Below are positions 10,143 through 18,992 of a stretch of DNA of 48,103 bases, in pieces. The DNA is from Candidatus Pacebacteria bacterium CG10_big_fil_rev_8_21_14_0_10_44_54 (GTDB taxonomy: Bacteria > Patescibacteriota > Microgenomatia > UBA1400 > PJMF01). The stretch lies in NCBI GenBank assembly GCA_002772695.1, contig PFDI01000021.1, positions 11,495-59,597 of the forward strand, written 5' to 3'. The notes under the pieces are model-generated. The model had not been told where the DNA came from, did no database searches, and saw only the letters and a program-made list of their open reading frames with translations. Each line of letters starts with the position of its first letter. The first letter of the stretch is position 1. The translations under genes were made by a program, and so were the position numbers.

Positions 10143-10489
10143 GTGACTGTTTTTTCGAGAGAGAAAGAGGCTAACAGAGCTTTACTTGGAGATTTTAGAG
10201 AACTTACATTTTCTGAGCTTGAGACGCTAATAGATAGTCCCATAGGCATAGTTTTGGGTTGTGTGGCATAGTTGCAATTTATGCCAGTGGTTTGTTGAAC
10301 GCGCCGGTGCTTTGGAAAGACATTCAATTTGATCCTAAAGCATTTAAGAAAATCTTCGATGGTAGGGTTAATAAAGATGGGGTAGGAAAAAGTAGTGTTG
10401 AAGTTTTCAGGGAAAGGTATAAGGAGAATGCTGGGATTTTTACTTTTGCCTCAAATGTCTCAAAATTGCCTTTGCCACAATATTCGTGA
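10143..10489 (+). pseudogene. Possible frameshifted unknown gene in two overlapping reading frames
   Basis: Frame 10143-10271 (VTVFSREKEANRALLGDFRELTFSELETLIDSPIGIVLGCVA) runs into overlapping frame 10259-10489 (...KDIQFDPKAFKKIFDGRVNKDGVGKSSVEVFRERYKEN...); both read as protein-like. Confidence 0.3.
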
Positions 10490-11617
10490 TTAAGAAAGAA
10501 ACTCGATAAAATTTTCTTTGTTAATTACTTTGTACTCTGCACCTGGGTACTCTAACCAGCTTTTTGGTGATGTTCTTGATTTCTTCCACTTACATTCATA
10601 TCCAAAGAGTTTTCCCCCTCGCTCTTCAACTAGATCAATTTCCGCACCGTCATACGTTTTCCAAAAATACTGCACAGCATGCAAGTTTTTAACTTGACGA
10701 AGTTTCATCCTTTCTGCAATCAAAAAGTTCTCCCACAGCGCGCCAACATCATTACGCAGATCAAGCGCATTGAAATTATTTATGAGTCCATTGCGAATAC
10801 CTAGATCATAAAAGTATATTTTATTGAGCTTGGAAAGTGTTTTTCGTTGGTTTGTGTAATAGGGGGGAAGTCGAAACAAAACATAATTTTTTTCTAATAA
10901 GTCTATATATCTTTCGATCGTTTTTAAATCTAAGCCGATCAGGTTGCTTAGTTCGTTCAATGAAACCTCAGACCCAAGTTGGAGAGCAAGAGCAGAGAGT
11001 AACTTGTTGAGTGAGGCAGGATTTCTCACTTGTTCGAGTGCGAGAATATCTTGGTAGAGATAGCTGCTTGTGATTTCAATTAGTTGGCGTTGTTTGTCTT
11101 GTTCATTTATTGTATAAATTTCTGGATATGTTCCGAACACTAAAATGGATGCAAGTTCCTTTTCCAAGTCGAGCGGGTTTAGATCCGAGACTATTTCACG
11201 AATTGAGAGGCTAAATAGCTTATGCACGAATTTTCTACCAGTTAGTGATTCTTGCGTGTTTGAAAGTAAATTGAGACTTGAGGAGCCAGTTGCAATGATT
11301 TGTTTTTTGTCTTTGTAGTGATCTACAAGTAGCTTCAGCGTGTCACCGATATCGGTAGCTTTTTGCGCCTCGTCAATAAAAACTATCTGGTTGTCGCCAA
11401 TGAGGTTCTGCAACTTTTTTAAATCTTGGTTTTCTAATTTTTGCCTGTCTGTAGAATTGTCTGCGTTTAGGTAGAGCACTTTCTCAAAATCGGATACGAT
11501 TTTTGTTACGAGGGTAGTTTTTCCTACTTGTCTGGCTCCAGTAACAATAATGATTTTGCCTTTGAAGAAGTCTCCTCTGATTGCTGCTGAAATTTCTCTT
11601 GAGATGTTTTTTTTCAT
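10490..11617 (-). CDS. AAA_14/DUF4143 ATP-binding protein
   Basis: IIIVTGARQVGKTTLVTKIV, NQIVFIDEAQKATDIG, IIATGSSSLNLL, C-terminal EIDLVEERGGKLFGYECKW nuclease-like motif. Confidence 0.9.
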   Translation of the reverse strand: MKKNISREISAAIRGDFFKGKIIIVTGARQVGKTTLVTKIVSDFEKVLYLNADNSTDRQKLENQDLKKLQNLIGDNQIVFIDEAQKATDIGDTLKLLVDHYKDKKQIIATGSSSLNLLSNTQESLTGRKFVHKLFSLSIREIVSDLNPLDLEKELASILVFGTYPEIYTINEQDKQRQLIEITSSYLYQDILALEQVRNPASLNKLLSALALQLGSEVSLNELSNLIGLDLKTIERYIDLLEKNYVLFRLPPYYTNQRKTLSKLNKIYFYDLGIRNGLINNFNALDLRNDVGALWENFLIAERMKLRQVKNLHAVQYFWKTYDGAEIDLVEERGGKLFGYECKWKKSRTSPKSWLEYPGAEYKVINKENFIEFLS

Positions 11618-11674
11618 TTTTTATGCCAAATATAAGGAATATAATCCATATATTACGCCTAATTTAATGACTTG

Positions 11675-12871
11675 TCAAGTGTTGAGTACCGCCCCCGCCA
11701 CAATATTAGCCAATCTCGGATGAAATGGGGTAGGGATAATATTTTCCGCAGTTGGCTTTTCTACACACTCGGCTAAAGCATGCGCGGCGGCTTGCTTCAT
11801 TTGTTGGGTGATCTTTGGCAATTTCCCCTGGATTACAGCCCGGAAGATGCCGGGGAAGGCGAGGACATTGTTGATCTGATTGGGCATGTTGCTACGGCCT
11901 GTAGCGACGATGGCTGCGCCAGCTTTTTTGGCAAGTTCTGGATCTATTTCTGGTACCGGGTTGGCGAGGGCAAATACGATCGGCTTGTCTGCCATACTTT
12001 CAACTATTTCAGGCGCGATTGCGCCTGGTCCTGAAACGCCAATGATCACGTCAGCATTTTTTGCAACTGTGACGAGCGAACCCTTGCGCATGCGTTTATT
12101 TGAACTATCTGCCAGCGACTGCTTGTACATATTTTGACTTTCTCTGCCAGAGACAAGAGCGCCAATTCGATCAACAATTATGACATCTGCAACACGGTCA
12201 ACTTTTGGCAGTAGCGAACAGGTTTTGCCCAGACACTCGAGTCCTAAGAGCATGCGAGCGACCGAGAGTCCAGCGGCCCCAGCACCGACAATGACAACAT
12301 TGAGACTGTCAAACGGTTTGCCAACGACTTTGGCGGCGTTGAGAAGGGCTGCCTTGACCACAATTGCCGTGCCGTGTTGGTCGTCATGAAAGACAGGAAT
12401 GCCGATATTTTGCAAGGCTTCTTCAATCTGGAAGCAGCCAGGTGCCTTGATATCTTCGAGGTTAATGCCAGCAAAGGTGGGCGCGACCTGCTTCACAAAA
12501 GTAATGATTTCTTCGGGGACTTGAGTGTTGAGTACGAGTGGGAAAGAATCAACACCGCCAAACTCTTTGAGTAAGAGCGATTTTCCTTCCATAACTGGTA
12601 GACTTGCTTCTGCGCCAATGTTGCCAAGCCCCAAAACAGCAGAACCGTCGGAGATGACTGCAACTGTGCGACCCTTGAGCGTGTGAGAGTAGGCGAGCTC
12701 CGGATTTTCGGCAATTGCCCTACAGACGTCGGCTACACCTGGGGTATAGACCAGTGGTAACAGCTCTTTGTGGAGCTTGCCCATTTTTGCGACCGTTTCT
12801 AGCTTGCCGGTGTACTTTTTGTGGAGGTCGAGGGCTGGTTGGTTCATATGGGTGTAGTTTACCCTATCCAA
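11675..12871 (-). CDS. NAD(P)-dependent malic enzyme
   Basis: LPLVYTPGVADVCRAIAE, SDGSAVLGLGNIGAEASLPVMEGKSLLLKEFGG, FHDDQHGTAIV, VIVGAGAAG. Confidence 0.96.
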   Translation of the reverse strand: MDRVNYTHMNQPALDLHKKYTGKLETVAKMGKLHKELLPLVYTPGVADVCRAIAENPELAYSHTLKGRTVAVISDGSAVLGLGNIGAEASLPVMEGKSLLLKEFGGVDSFPLVLNTQVPEEIITFVKQVAPTFAGINLEDIKAPGCFQIEEALQNIGIPVFHDDQHGTAIVVKAALLNAAKVVGKPFDSLNVVIVGAGAAGLSVARMLLGLECLGKTCSLLPKVDRVADVIIVDRIGALVSGRESQNMYKQSLADSSNKRMRKGSLVTVAKNADVIIGVSGPGAIAPEIVESMADKPIVFALANPVPEIDPELAKKAGAAIVATGRSNMPNQINNVLAFPGIFRAVIQGKLPKITQQMKQAAAHALAECVEKPTAENIIPTPFHPRLANIVAGAVLNT

Positions 12872-12873
12872 AC

Positions 12874-13122
12874 TTATCTATACACTTCTTTTCTATGCTG
12901 CACTGCTTCAATGATGATCAGGTTTTGTTTTTGGTCAAGAGAGTACACAACCCGATACGGCCAAACCCGCAAGGATCTTTTTCCTCGCAATTTTCCCACC
13001 AGTTGTTTTCCTAAATCAGGCGTTGTTGGGAGTAACTCAATGGCATTGATTATTCGAGAAATTTGTTTTTTGTCTAGTTGCCTAAAGTGTTTCTTTGTTT
13101 TCGGCAGGTAGACAATCTGCAT
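12874..13122 (-). CDS. RelE/ParE-family toxin
   Basis: LPKTKKHFRQLDKKQISRIINAIELL...LRGKRSLRVWPYRVVYSLDQKQNLIIIEAVQHRKEVYR. Confidence 0.85.
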   Translation of the reverse strand: MQIVYLPKTKKHFRQLDKKQISRIINAIELLPTTPDLGKQLVGKLRGKRSLRVWPYRVVYSLDQKQNLIIIEAVQHRKEVYR

Positions 13123-13401
13123 TTATACACCAAGTTGTTTTTTCATATCATCATGAGAGATGAAGTTTTTTGCCGCAATATCTTTTTGCCCCGACTCAAT
13201 GTCTTTTATCAATTCAGTATCTTGTTGCAGAGCTAGTGTTTCTTGATACATCTCAAATTCATCTGCTGATAGCAATACAACAGGGTCATGACCCCTTCTA
13301 GTAATCTGGTATCGCTTAGTACCAGCAGCAGCGTTGGTCAAAATATCATAAAAATTGGTTCGTGCAGTACTTGCAGAGAGTGATGTGTGCAAACTTTTCA
13401 T
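13123..13401 (-). CDS. Phd/YefM-family antitoxin
   Basis: LSASTARTNFYDILTNAAAGTKRYQITRRGHDPVVLLSADEFEMYQET; abuts toxin start. Confidence 0.85.
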   Translation of the reverse strand: MKSLHTSLSASTARTNFYDILTNAAAGTKRYQITRRGHDPVVLLSADEFEMYQETLALQQDTELIKDIESGQKDIAAKNFISHDDMKKQLGV

Positions 13402-13421
13402 AGTACTGTTAATGGTACTAT
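13400..13421. promoter_or_regulatory. Inverted repeat ATAGTAC-N8-GTACTAT, candidate TA operator
   Basis: Perfect 7-bp arms overlapping the antitoxin start codon. Confidence 0.6.
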
Positions 13422-13442
13422 TAAAAAAAAATAATGCAAGTT

Positions 13443-13886
13443 TTACCGCAACAACCCAATCGCAATCAACACTACTACCTGCGGCGCCAAACCATACACC
13501 ATATGGGGAATAGAGTGATGAAACTTACCATGAAAGTTATTGATCGGTTTGAGAAATTTTGGTTCCCAACCAAGAAAATTGCGTGGAGCCTCGAGAAAAT
13601 CGGGCAACAGACCAGCAAATGCGCCGATCCAAATATGGTAATTGAGCGGCTGCCCCTGTTGCCAGAGCAAGTAAATCAGTCCAGCAGTGAGAGCAAGATC
13701 GACGAACTCAAGTCGCACGGCCGTCTTTTTTTTGCGCGTGCCGTTGGATAGGCCCGTGCCGACATCCCAGTGGGGAATCCAATCTTGGAGGTAATGTAGT
13801 CCAATTGCAAGTGGAACATAAAGCAGCGGGTGACCAAGTTTGGCAGCAACAAATGCGCCGGTGGTGGCGTGAGCAAGTGATAGCAT
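13443..13886 (-). CDS. Integral membrane protein of unknown function
   Basis: MLSLAHATTGAFVAAKLGHPLLYVPLAIGLHYLQDWIPHWD...; His/Asp-bearing TM segments; start refined to 13886. Confidence 0.6.
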   Translation of the reverse strand: MLSLAHATTGAFVAAKLGHPLLYVPLAIGLHYLQDWIPHWDVGTGLSNGTRKKKTAVRLEFVDLALTAGLIYLLWQQGQPLNYHIWIGAFAGLLPDFLEAPRNFLGWEPKFLKPINNFHGKFHHSIPHMVYGLAPQVVVLIAIGLLR

Positions 13887-13936
13887 GAGGATATAGTATA
13901 CCGTACTAGAGTTTCTCGATGGTACAATCGACTGAT

Positions 13937-14746
13937 ATGTTTCCAACGTTGTTTGCTCTTGGTCCATTTGAACTTCGCACGGCTACGATCTGTACGCTTA
14001 TTGCTGTTTGTGCTGCGCTGTATGTATTTTGGCGCAAAGGTAGAGAAGAGCACTACGAAGAGCTACAACTATTTGATAGTTTTTTCTTGGCTGGTTTAGT
14101 TGGTTTACTTTTCGCTCGTCTTAGCTTTATTTTGCTACATGTGGCAGATTTTGGGTTTTCATTTAGTAAATGGTTCGATGTTGGGCTTTATCCAGGCATG
14201 ATTGGCAAGATTGGATTGCTTGCTGCGACGCTTGTTCTTTTGCGACAAGCCAAACACAACAAATGGGACGTATTTGAGGTTCTAGATTTTTGGATTCTAT
14301 CTCTCACTACTGGTTTTGTTTTTTTGTACCTGGGATTTTTCTTTGATGGCACGGGACTTGGTACCGCAACAAACTTACCAGTTGGTATTATTTTTCCGTC
14401 GGTGGTCGAGCCGCATCATCCGATTCAGTTGTATGCCATGCTATTTTTTATCGCGCTGAGCTGGTACCTGTGGAGTGTTGAAAAAAAATATCGCATGTAC
14501 CGTTGGTATCGAGCCAGTAAAACTGGAGCAGAGACAGGTTTTTTGGTAGGAATCAGCGCGGTGGCGACTGGTTTTTTCTTTACCCTGTTATCGTTTATCA
14601 CTCCTGACGTGTTAGTTTTTGCAGGCTTCGGTTGGGATTGGCTTGCTTTTGTTCTTCTTACCCTATTTGGTTTTGGCGTATTGTTTGTTCGGTCTGGGCG
14701 GACACTTTTCAAACGAAAGCAAGTCTCACGTGTTGTCCAGGGTTAG
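13937..14746 (+). CDS. Prolipoprotein diacylglyceryl transferase-like membrane protein
   Basis: Multi-TM; FPTLFALGPFELRTATICTLIAVCAALYV and EPHHPIQLYAMLFFIALSWYLW resembling the Lgt R/HHPxQLYE region; precedes lspA-like gene. Confidence 0.7.
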   Translation: MFPTLFALGPFELRTATICTLIAVCAALYVFWRKGREEHYEELQLFDSFFLAGLVGLLFARLSFILLHVADFGFSFSKWFDVGLYPGMIGKIGLLAATLVLLRQAKHNKWDVFEVLDFWILSLTTGFVFLYLGFFFDGTGLGTATNLPVGIIFPSVVEPHHPIQLYAMLFFIALSWYLWSVEKKYRMYRWYRASKTGAETGFLVGISAVATGFFFTLLSFITPDVLVFAGFGWDWLAFVLLTLFGFGVLFVRSGRTLFKRKQVSRVVQG

Positions 14747-15137
14747 TGTTCTAGTGATGGTGTTATTGTTTGACCAAGTCAGCAAGTATTTTTTTGCATC
14801 GATGACAATCCTAAATCAAGGTGTTGGTTTTGGGTTTGGCGCAGAGCTAGCAACACAGCAGAACACTATCTTGTTGCTGTTAGTTGTTATCGTCGCTTCC
14901 TGGTACGTGGCTCGCTGCTTTTGGCAGCGATCTGAGATAGCAACCGGACTTTTCTTTGGTGGGGCATTTAGCAACTTGTTCGACAGAGTACTAGTTGGAG
15001 GCGTGCGAGATTGGCTGCCAATTCCATTTACTAGCGTGAGCAATAACCTGGCCGACTGGGCTATTTTCTTGGCGCTGACTTGGATGGCTTGGCGCACTTT
15101 TGCAGATAGAGAAGGGAGGCGGTGTGCAGCTTGCTAA
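14730..15137 (+). CDS. lspA: Signal peptidase II-like protein (start approximate)
   Basis: LLFDQVSKYFF; GGAFSNLFDRVLVGGVRDWLPIPFTSVSNNLADWAIFLAL fits the LspA N..DR...G.V.D.....N.AD pattern. Confidence 0.8.
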   Translation: MLSRVSVLVMVLLFDQVSKYFFASMTILNQGVGFGFGAELATQQNTILLLLVVIVASWYVARCFWQRSEIATGLFFGGAFSNLFDRVLVGGVRDWLPIPFTSVSNNLADWAIFLALTWMAWRTFADREGRRCAAC

Positions 15138-15918
15138 ACAGATACTGTATGAAGATAGTGATGTGCTGGTAGTCAATAAGTCGGCCAGCATGGTGGTCAA
15201 CCGAGCTCGTTCAGTAAAAAGCAAAACGGTGCAGGATTGGGCGGAGGAGTATTTGGCAGGACAGAAACAACCAGTTGTAGACTGGCGCTTGCTTTTGCCA
15301 GAGGATTTTAGCCAAGAGTATGGCTCTCCAGAAGAAATTTTTGCTCAGCGCGGTGGCATTGCCCATAGACTTGACAGGGATACAAGTGGGGCGCTGGTTA
15401 TCGCCAAAAATCCTGGTAGTTTAATCTCGCTGCTACGTCAGTTTCGTGAACGGAGTATAAAAAAGGTTTACACTGCATTGGTGCATGGCATACTACCGAT
15501 GAATGAAGAGTTGTTTTCTGCCCCGATCGCACGTTTGCCGGGCAAGACCGGTAAATTTGGTATTGTGGCCAATGGTAGATCTGCCGAGACGCTGCTTCGT
15601 GCTACCAGGCATTTTGAATTACAAAAAAAAGAGTGGCCAGATTTTTATGGAGATTTCAGCCTGGTTGAGGCCAAGCCAAGAACCGGAAGAACACATCAGA
15701 TAAGGGTACACCTGGCGTACTTATCCCATCCAATCGTGAGCGATGCACTCTATGCGGGCAGAAAGCGTTTACGGATAGATAAGCAGTGGTGCCCGAGGCA
15801 GTTTTTGCACGCAAGTGAAATTGCGTTTATTCAGCCGAGGACGAAAAAAGAGGTGGTGGTGCAGACTAGGCTGGCAAATGATCTGGAGGAAGTCTTACGC
15901 GGACTTAGTTCGCGTTAA
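15124..15918 (+). CDS. RluA/RluD-family RNA pseudouridine synthase
   Basis: ILYEDSDVLVVNKSASMVVN; GGIAHRLDRDTSGALVIAKN; RTGRTHQIRVHLAYLSHPIVSDALYAG; GTG start at 15124 preceded by gggagg. Confidence 0.93.
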   Translation: MQLAKQILYEDSDVLVVNKSASMVVNRARSVKSKTVQDWAEEYLAGQKQPVVDWRLLLPEDFSQEYGSPEEIFAQRGGIAHRLDRDTSGALVIAKNPGSLISLLRQFRERSIKKVYTALVHGILPMNEELFSAPIARLPGKTGKFGIVANGRSAETLLRATRHFELQKKEWPDFYGDFSLVEAKPRTGRTHQIRVHLAYLSHPIVSDALYAGRKRLRIDKQWCPRQFLHASEIAFIQPRTKKEVVVQTRLANDLEEVLRGLSSR

Positions 15919-16357
15919 GCTTCTTCATACTTGATGGTTTTACTTGATCAAACAAAGCTTTGCTAATTTTAGCTGTCGGATTTTTAATCAAGAAGGCGGC
16001 AAGGATCTCTCTTTCAAGTAGGTGAAAAGAATCTCCTTCTACCATGTCAGCACTCACTAGTAGCATGGTATATCCAATTCTGAGTATGCCAAGATTGATT
16101 TCAATTGTTCTGCCCTCTTCGTTAGTAAAAACAAATCCAATTTTTTGATATGAATAATCTGATTCTTTACCGGCTGGAGTTGGTAGTTGTACCATTTCAT
16201 TGGTATCACCTACCTGTGAAGCAAGGAAATCAGAGCAGGCTACTGAGAGGTCGGAAGAGTCTGCAAAACGGTTTTTAACTTCTTGATGAGTAGCTGTTGT
16301 GGTGAGAATAGGTTGCTGTTCAGTTTGATCGCCAGCAATTTCTGGTATTTTTGACAT
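15905..16357 (-). CDS. Hypothetical protein
   Basis: 150 aa ORF divergent from the HD-domain gene; no family recognised. Confidence 0.6.
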   Translation of the reverse strand: MSKIPEIAGDQTEQQPILTTTATHQEVKNRFADSSDLSVACSDFLASQVGDTNEMVQLPTPAGKESDYSYQKIGFVFTNEEGRTIEINLGILRIGYTMLLVSADMVEGDSFHLLEREILAAFLIKNPTAKISKALFDQVKPSSMKKLNAN

Positions 16358-16452
16358 TTTCTTCTCTTTCTATTTTTTTATCCTATAAAACTAGCTATAT
16401 TATACTATATCAAACATACCTCAAGAACCCCCGTTGCAATACACACCTACTA

Positions 16453-16465
16453 CGCTATAATAGCG
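16453..16465. promoter_or_regulatory. 13-bp perfect palindrome CGCTATAATAGCG, candidate bidirectional -10
   Basis: TATAAT on + and TATTAT on - within one palindrome between divergent genes. Confidence 0.5.
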
Positions 16466-16598
16466 CTACTTCTTTTCCAAAGAAAGAAGCGAGGCGGAGA
16501 CACCATCCAAGTGTTTTCGCTCCCAAGTAACAATCCCTGACTCTGTAGTGAGTAGGGGGGAAACCAAGAGAGCGAGAGTGCTCGAGGAGGTGTTTTTT
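16466..16598 (+). ncRNA. Candidate structured 5' leader of the HD-domain gene, class unknown
   Basis: Nested complementary segments ACACC(16500-16504)/GGTGT(16589-16593), TTTCGCTC(16515-16522)/GAGCGAGA(16570-16577), CCCT.ACTC(16535-16543)/GAGTAGGG(16550-16557); 3' strand overlaps SD GGAGG. Confidence 0.45.
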
Positions 16599-17601
16599 GT
16601 TAGCTACTTCAGTTGAACTTCCAGATTCTGGACTAGAGTGGTTCTTAGAACACTTCAGACAATTCTTTTTGGAATTTCCAGAGATAACTGTTGCAGCTAA
16701 TGAATTATGGATGCAGGTGTTGGAATTTCTGGAAAAAAGTTTGTCAACGCTTGTCTCACATTGTGGCGAATGCGCGATTGGTCCTTTGCAAAAAGATGAT
16801 GTAAATAGATTGGTTGCTGAAGTACGAACATCCGTCATTGAATTAGGAGAAGATGCCGAACAGCATAGAATTCTAATTCAAATTTTTTCTAAATTTGAGC
16901 AAGAATTTTTGGATGGTCAATTTAATTCTCTTGAATCAAACTTCGAGGAACGAGTGCTACAGGTTGCTGGAGAACTAAACAAAGTAACCATTTTTCAACT
17001 CATGTCCACTATGATTGCAGGGCCAGAGTCTCGGCACAGAGGTACAAATCCAACTATTCACACAGCCCGAGTGATTTGCGAGTGGTTGCTCGAAGCTAGT
17101 TCCCGTTTTACTAAAGAAAATCTCACGGGAGAAAATCTGTGGTCTTTTCGAGAAGAACTACTAGCGGTCATGTTGCACGATCTTGGCAAAGTTTTGAATC
17201 CTCGATTTGACGGACATCATAAAATTTCATGGACTTTGGCAAGGGAATCAGTTAGCGCCTTATTTGCTCATTTTGATTTGGATTCGAGAAGTGATGACAA
17301 GGTAAATTTTATGATTAGCATGCATGATATGTGTGGACATATAGCGGCAGGACGAATGCCATATAGTGAAGTTCTTGAGGATTTTCAGAGAGTAGATGAA
17401 GACTACATGCGATCCTTATTCTACGTACAACTTTCCGATATGCGTGCAATTAAAGCCATGCCGATGTCGCATAAGCATGAAAATATTACGATCTGGTCTA
17501 TGCTTTGTTTCGATCTAGGCTTTGACGAGCTTATCGATGAGATGATCAAAAAGTTTCCTCAATTCTCTGACATCCTAAATAGAAGGCTTAGTTTTGCGTG
17601 A
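16597..17601 (+). CDS. HD-domain protein (candidate phosphohydrolase)
   Basis: NPTIHTARVICEWL...LLAVMLHDLGKVLNPRFDGHHKISW... plus downstream DMCGH; TTG start preceded by gaggaggtg. Confidence 0.75.
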   Translation: MLATSVELPDSGLEWFLEHFRQFFLEFPEITVAANELWMQVLEFLEKSLSTLVSHCGECAIGPLQKDDVNRLVAEVRTSVIELGEDAEQHRILIQIFSKFEQEFLDGQFNSLESNFEERVLQVAGELNKVTIFQLMSTMIAGPESRHRGTNPTIHTARVICEWLLEASSRFTKENLTGENLWSFREELLAVMLHDLGKVLNPRFDGHHKISWTLARESVSALFAHFDLDSRSDDKVNFMISMHDMCGHIAAGRMPYSEVLEDFQRVDEDYMRSLFYVQLSDMRAIKAMPMSHKHENITIWSMLCFDLGFDELIDEMIKKFPQFSDILNRRLSFA

Positions 17602-17645
17602 GAGCAGTGACAATCTGCTGCATAAGTAACTGCACTATGCTATAA

Positions 17646-17666
17646 CTTTCTTGCCCACCAAGAAAG
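17646..17666. promoter_or_regulatory. Inverted repeat CTTTCTTG-N5-CAAGAAAG at the glyA promoter/5' end
   Basis: Perfect 8-bp arms directly after TATAAC and overlapping the SD-like AAAGGA. Confidence 0.45.
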
Positions 17667-17675
17667 GAATAGCCA

Positions 17676-18989
17676 GTGTCAGAACAAATATTTTCACTTA
17701 TTGCCAAAGAACAAAAACGCCAAAAAGAATTGATTGGCTTGATTCCGTCCGAAAACACTGTTTCGCCTGCTGTTTCCAGAGTTTTGAGCTCTTGTCTTTC
17801 CAACAAATACTCCGAAGGCTATGCGGGTAGGCGCTACTACGAGGGTAGTCAAGTAATCGACCAAATTGAGCAGCTCGCTATCGAGCGTGTGAGCAAGTTG
17901 TTCCAGGTGCCCTACGTCAACGTTCAGCCGTACTCTGGTAGTCCCGCCAACTGGGCAATTTACTTTGCGCTCATGCAGCCGGGCGATACATTGATGGGTC
18001 TCAAGTTGGCAATGGGTGGACACCTGACACACGGACATCCAACTGTGACAGCTTCTGGTCGGTTCTACAACTCAGTGCAGTATGGGGTCAAAAAAGATGC
18101 TCGGATTGATTTTGCCGAGCTCGAGCGTTTGGCCAAAAAACACCAGCCAAAAGTGATAGTTGCTGGCAACACCGCCTATCCATTTGAGCTCGACTTCAAA
18201 AAATTTCGCCAAATTGCCGACCAGGTGGGTGCTTGGCTCGTAGCAGATATTTCGCACATCACAGGGCTGGTGATCGCCGGTGAGCATATGTCTCCCGTAC
18301 CGTATGCTGATGTGATCATGACGACGACACACAAAACATTTCGTGGTCCACGAGGCGCGATGATTCTAGCCACAGAGCGGGGACTCGAGCGTGATCGGGA
18401 TTTAGGCAAGAAACTAGATGCTGCGATTATTCCAGGTACACAGGGTGGACCACACAATGCCACAACCGCAGGCATTGCCATTGCGGCGGCAGAAGCAAGT
18501 ACTACCCAGTTTCGCAACTATGGCAAGCAAATTCGCAAAAATGCCACAGCCTTGGCACAAGAGCTACTCAAGCAGGGTATCGATTTGGTTGGCGGTGGCA
18601 CACAGACGCATTTGATGGTGGTAGATCTCACCAAGTTTGGCATCGGACTCGGCACCCAGGTCGCTTTTGCCCTCGATGTGGCTGGTATTTACGCCAATCG
18701 CAATACGATCCCAACAGAGCAGGGCTCGCCCTTTTATCCCTCTGGCTTGCGCCTGGGAACACCACTGGTGACCTCGCGCGGCATGAAGGAAAAGGAGATG
18801 AAACAGATTGGCAGATGGATTGCGCAAGTTATCAAGCACGTGAGCGTACAACAGTTACCGACCGATCGCAAAGAGCGTGCGGCGTTCCTCAAGCAATTTC
18901 GCGCTGCTGCCCTCAAGGATCCAGTGCTAAAGCGCATTCGCAAAGCAGTAAAACAGATAACGGCAAAGTTTCCATTATTTGCGGAGTAA
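17676..18989 (+). CDS. glyA: Serine hydroxymethyltransferase
   Basis: LIPSENTVSPAV, NKYSEGYAGRRYYEGSQVID, TTTHKTFRGPRGAMI (PLP lysine); GTG start. Confidence 0.97.
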   Translation: MSEQIFSLIAKEQKRQKELIGLIPSENTVSPAVSRVLSSCLSNKYSEGYAGRRYYEGSQVIDQIEQLAIERVSKLFQVPYVNVQPYSGSPANWAIYFALMQPGDTLMGLKLAMGGHLTHGHPTVTASGRFYNSVQYGVKKDARIDFAELERLAKKHQPKVIVAGNTAYPFELDFKKFRQIADQVGAWLVADISHITGLVIAGEHMSPVPYADVIMTTTHKTFRGPRGAMILATERGLERDRDLGKKLDAAIIPGTQGGPHNATTAGIAIAAAEASTTQFRNYGKQIRKNATALAQELLKQGIDLVGGGTQTHLMVVDLTKFGIGLGTQVAFALDVAGIYANRNTIPTEQGSPFYPSGLRLGTPLVTSRGMKEKEMKQIGRWIAQVIKHVSVQQLPTDRKERAAFLKQFRAAALKDPVLKRIRKAVKQITAKFPLFAE

Positions 18990-18992
18990 CCT

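Noticed and set aside
10259-10489. ORF beginning MCGIVAIY resembling a class II glutamine amidotransferase N-terminus
   Set aside because: Only the first few residues match; the rest is unrelated, so likely coincidence inside a disrupted frame
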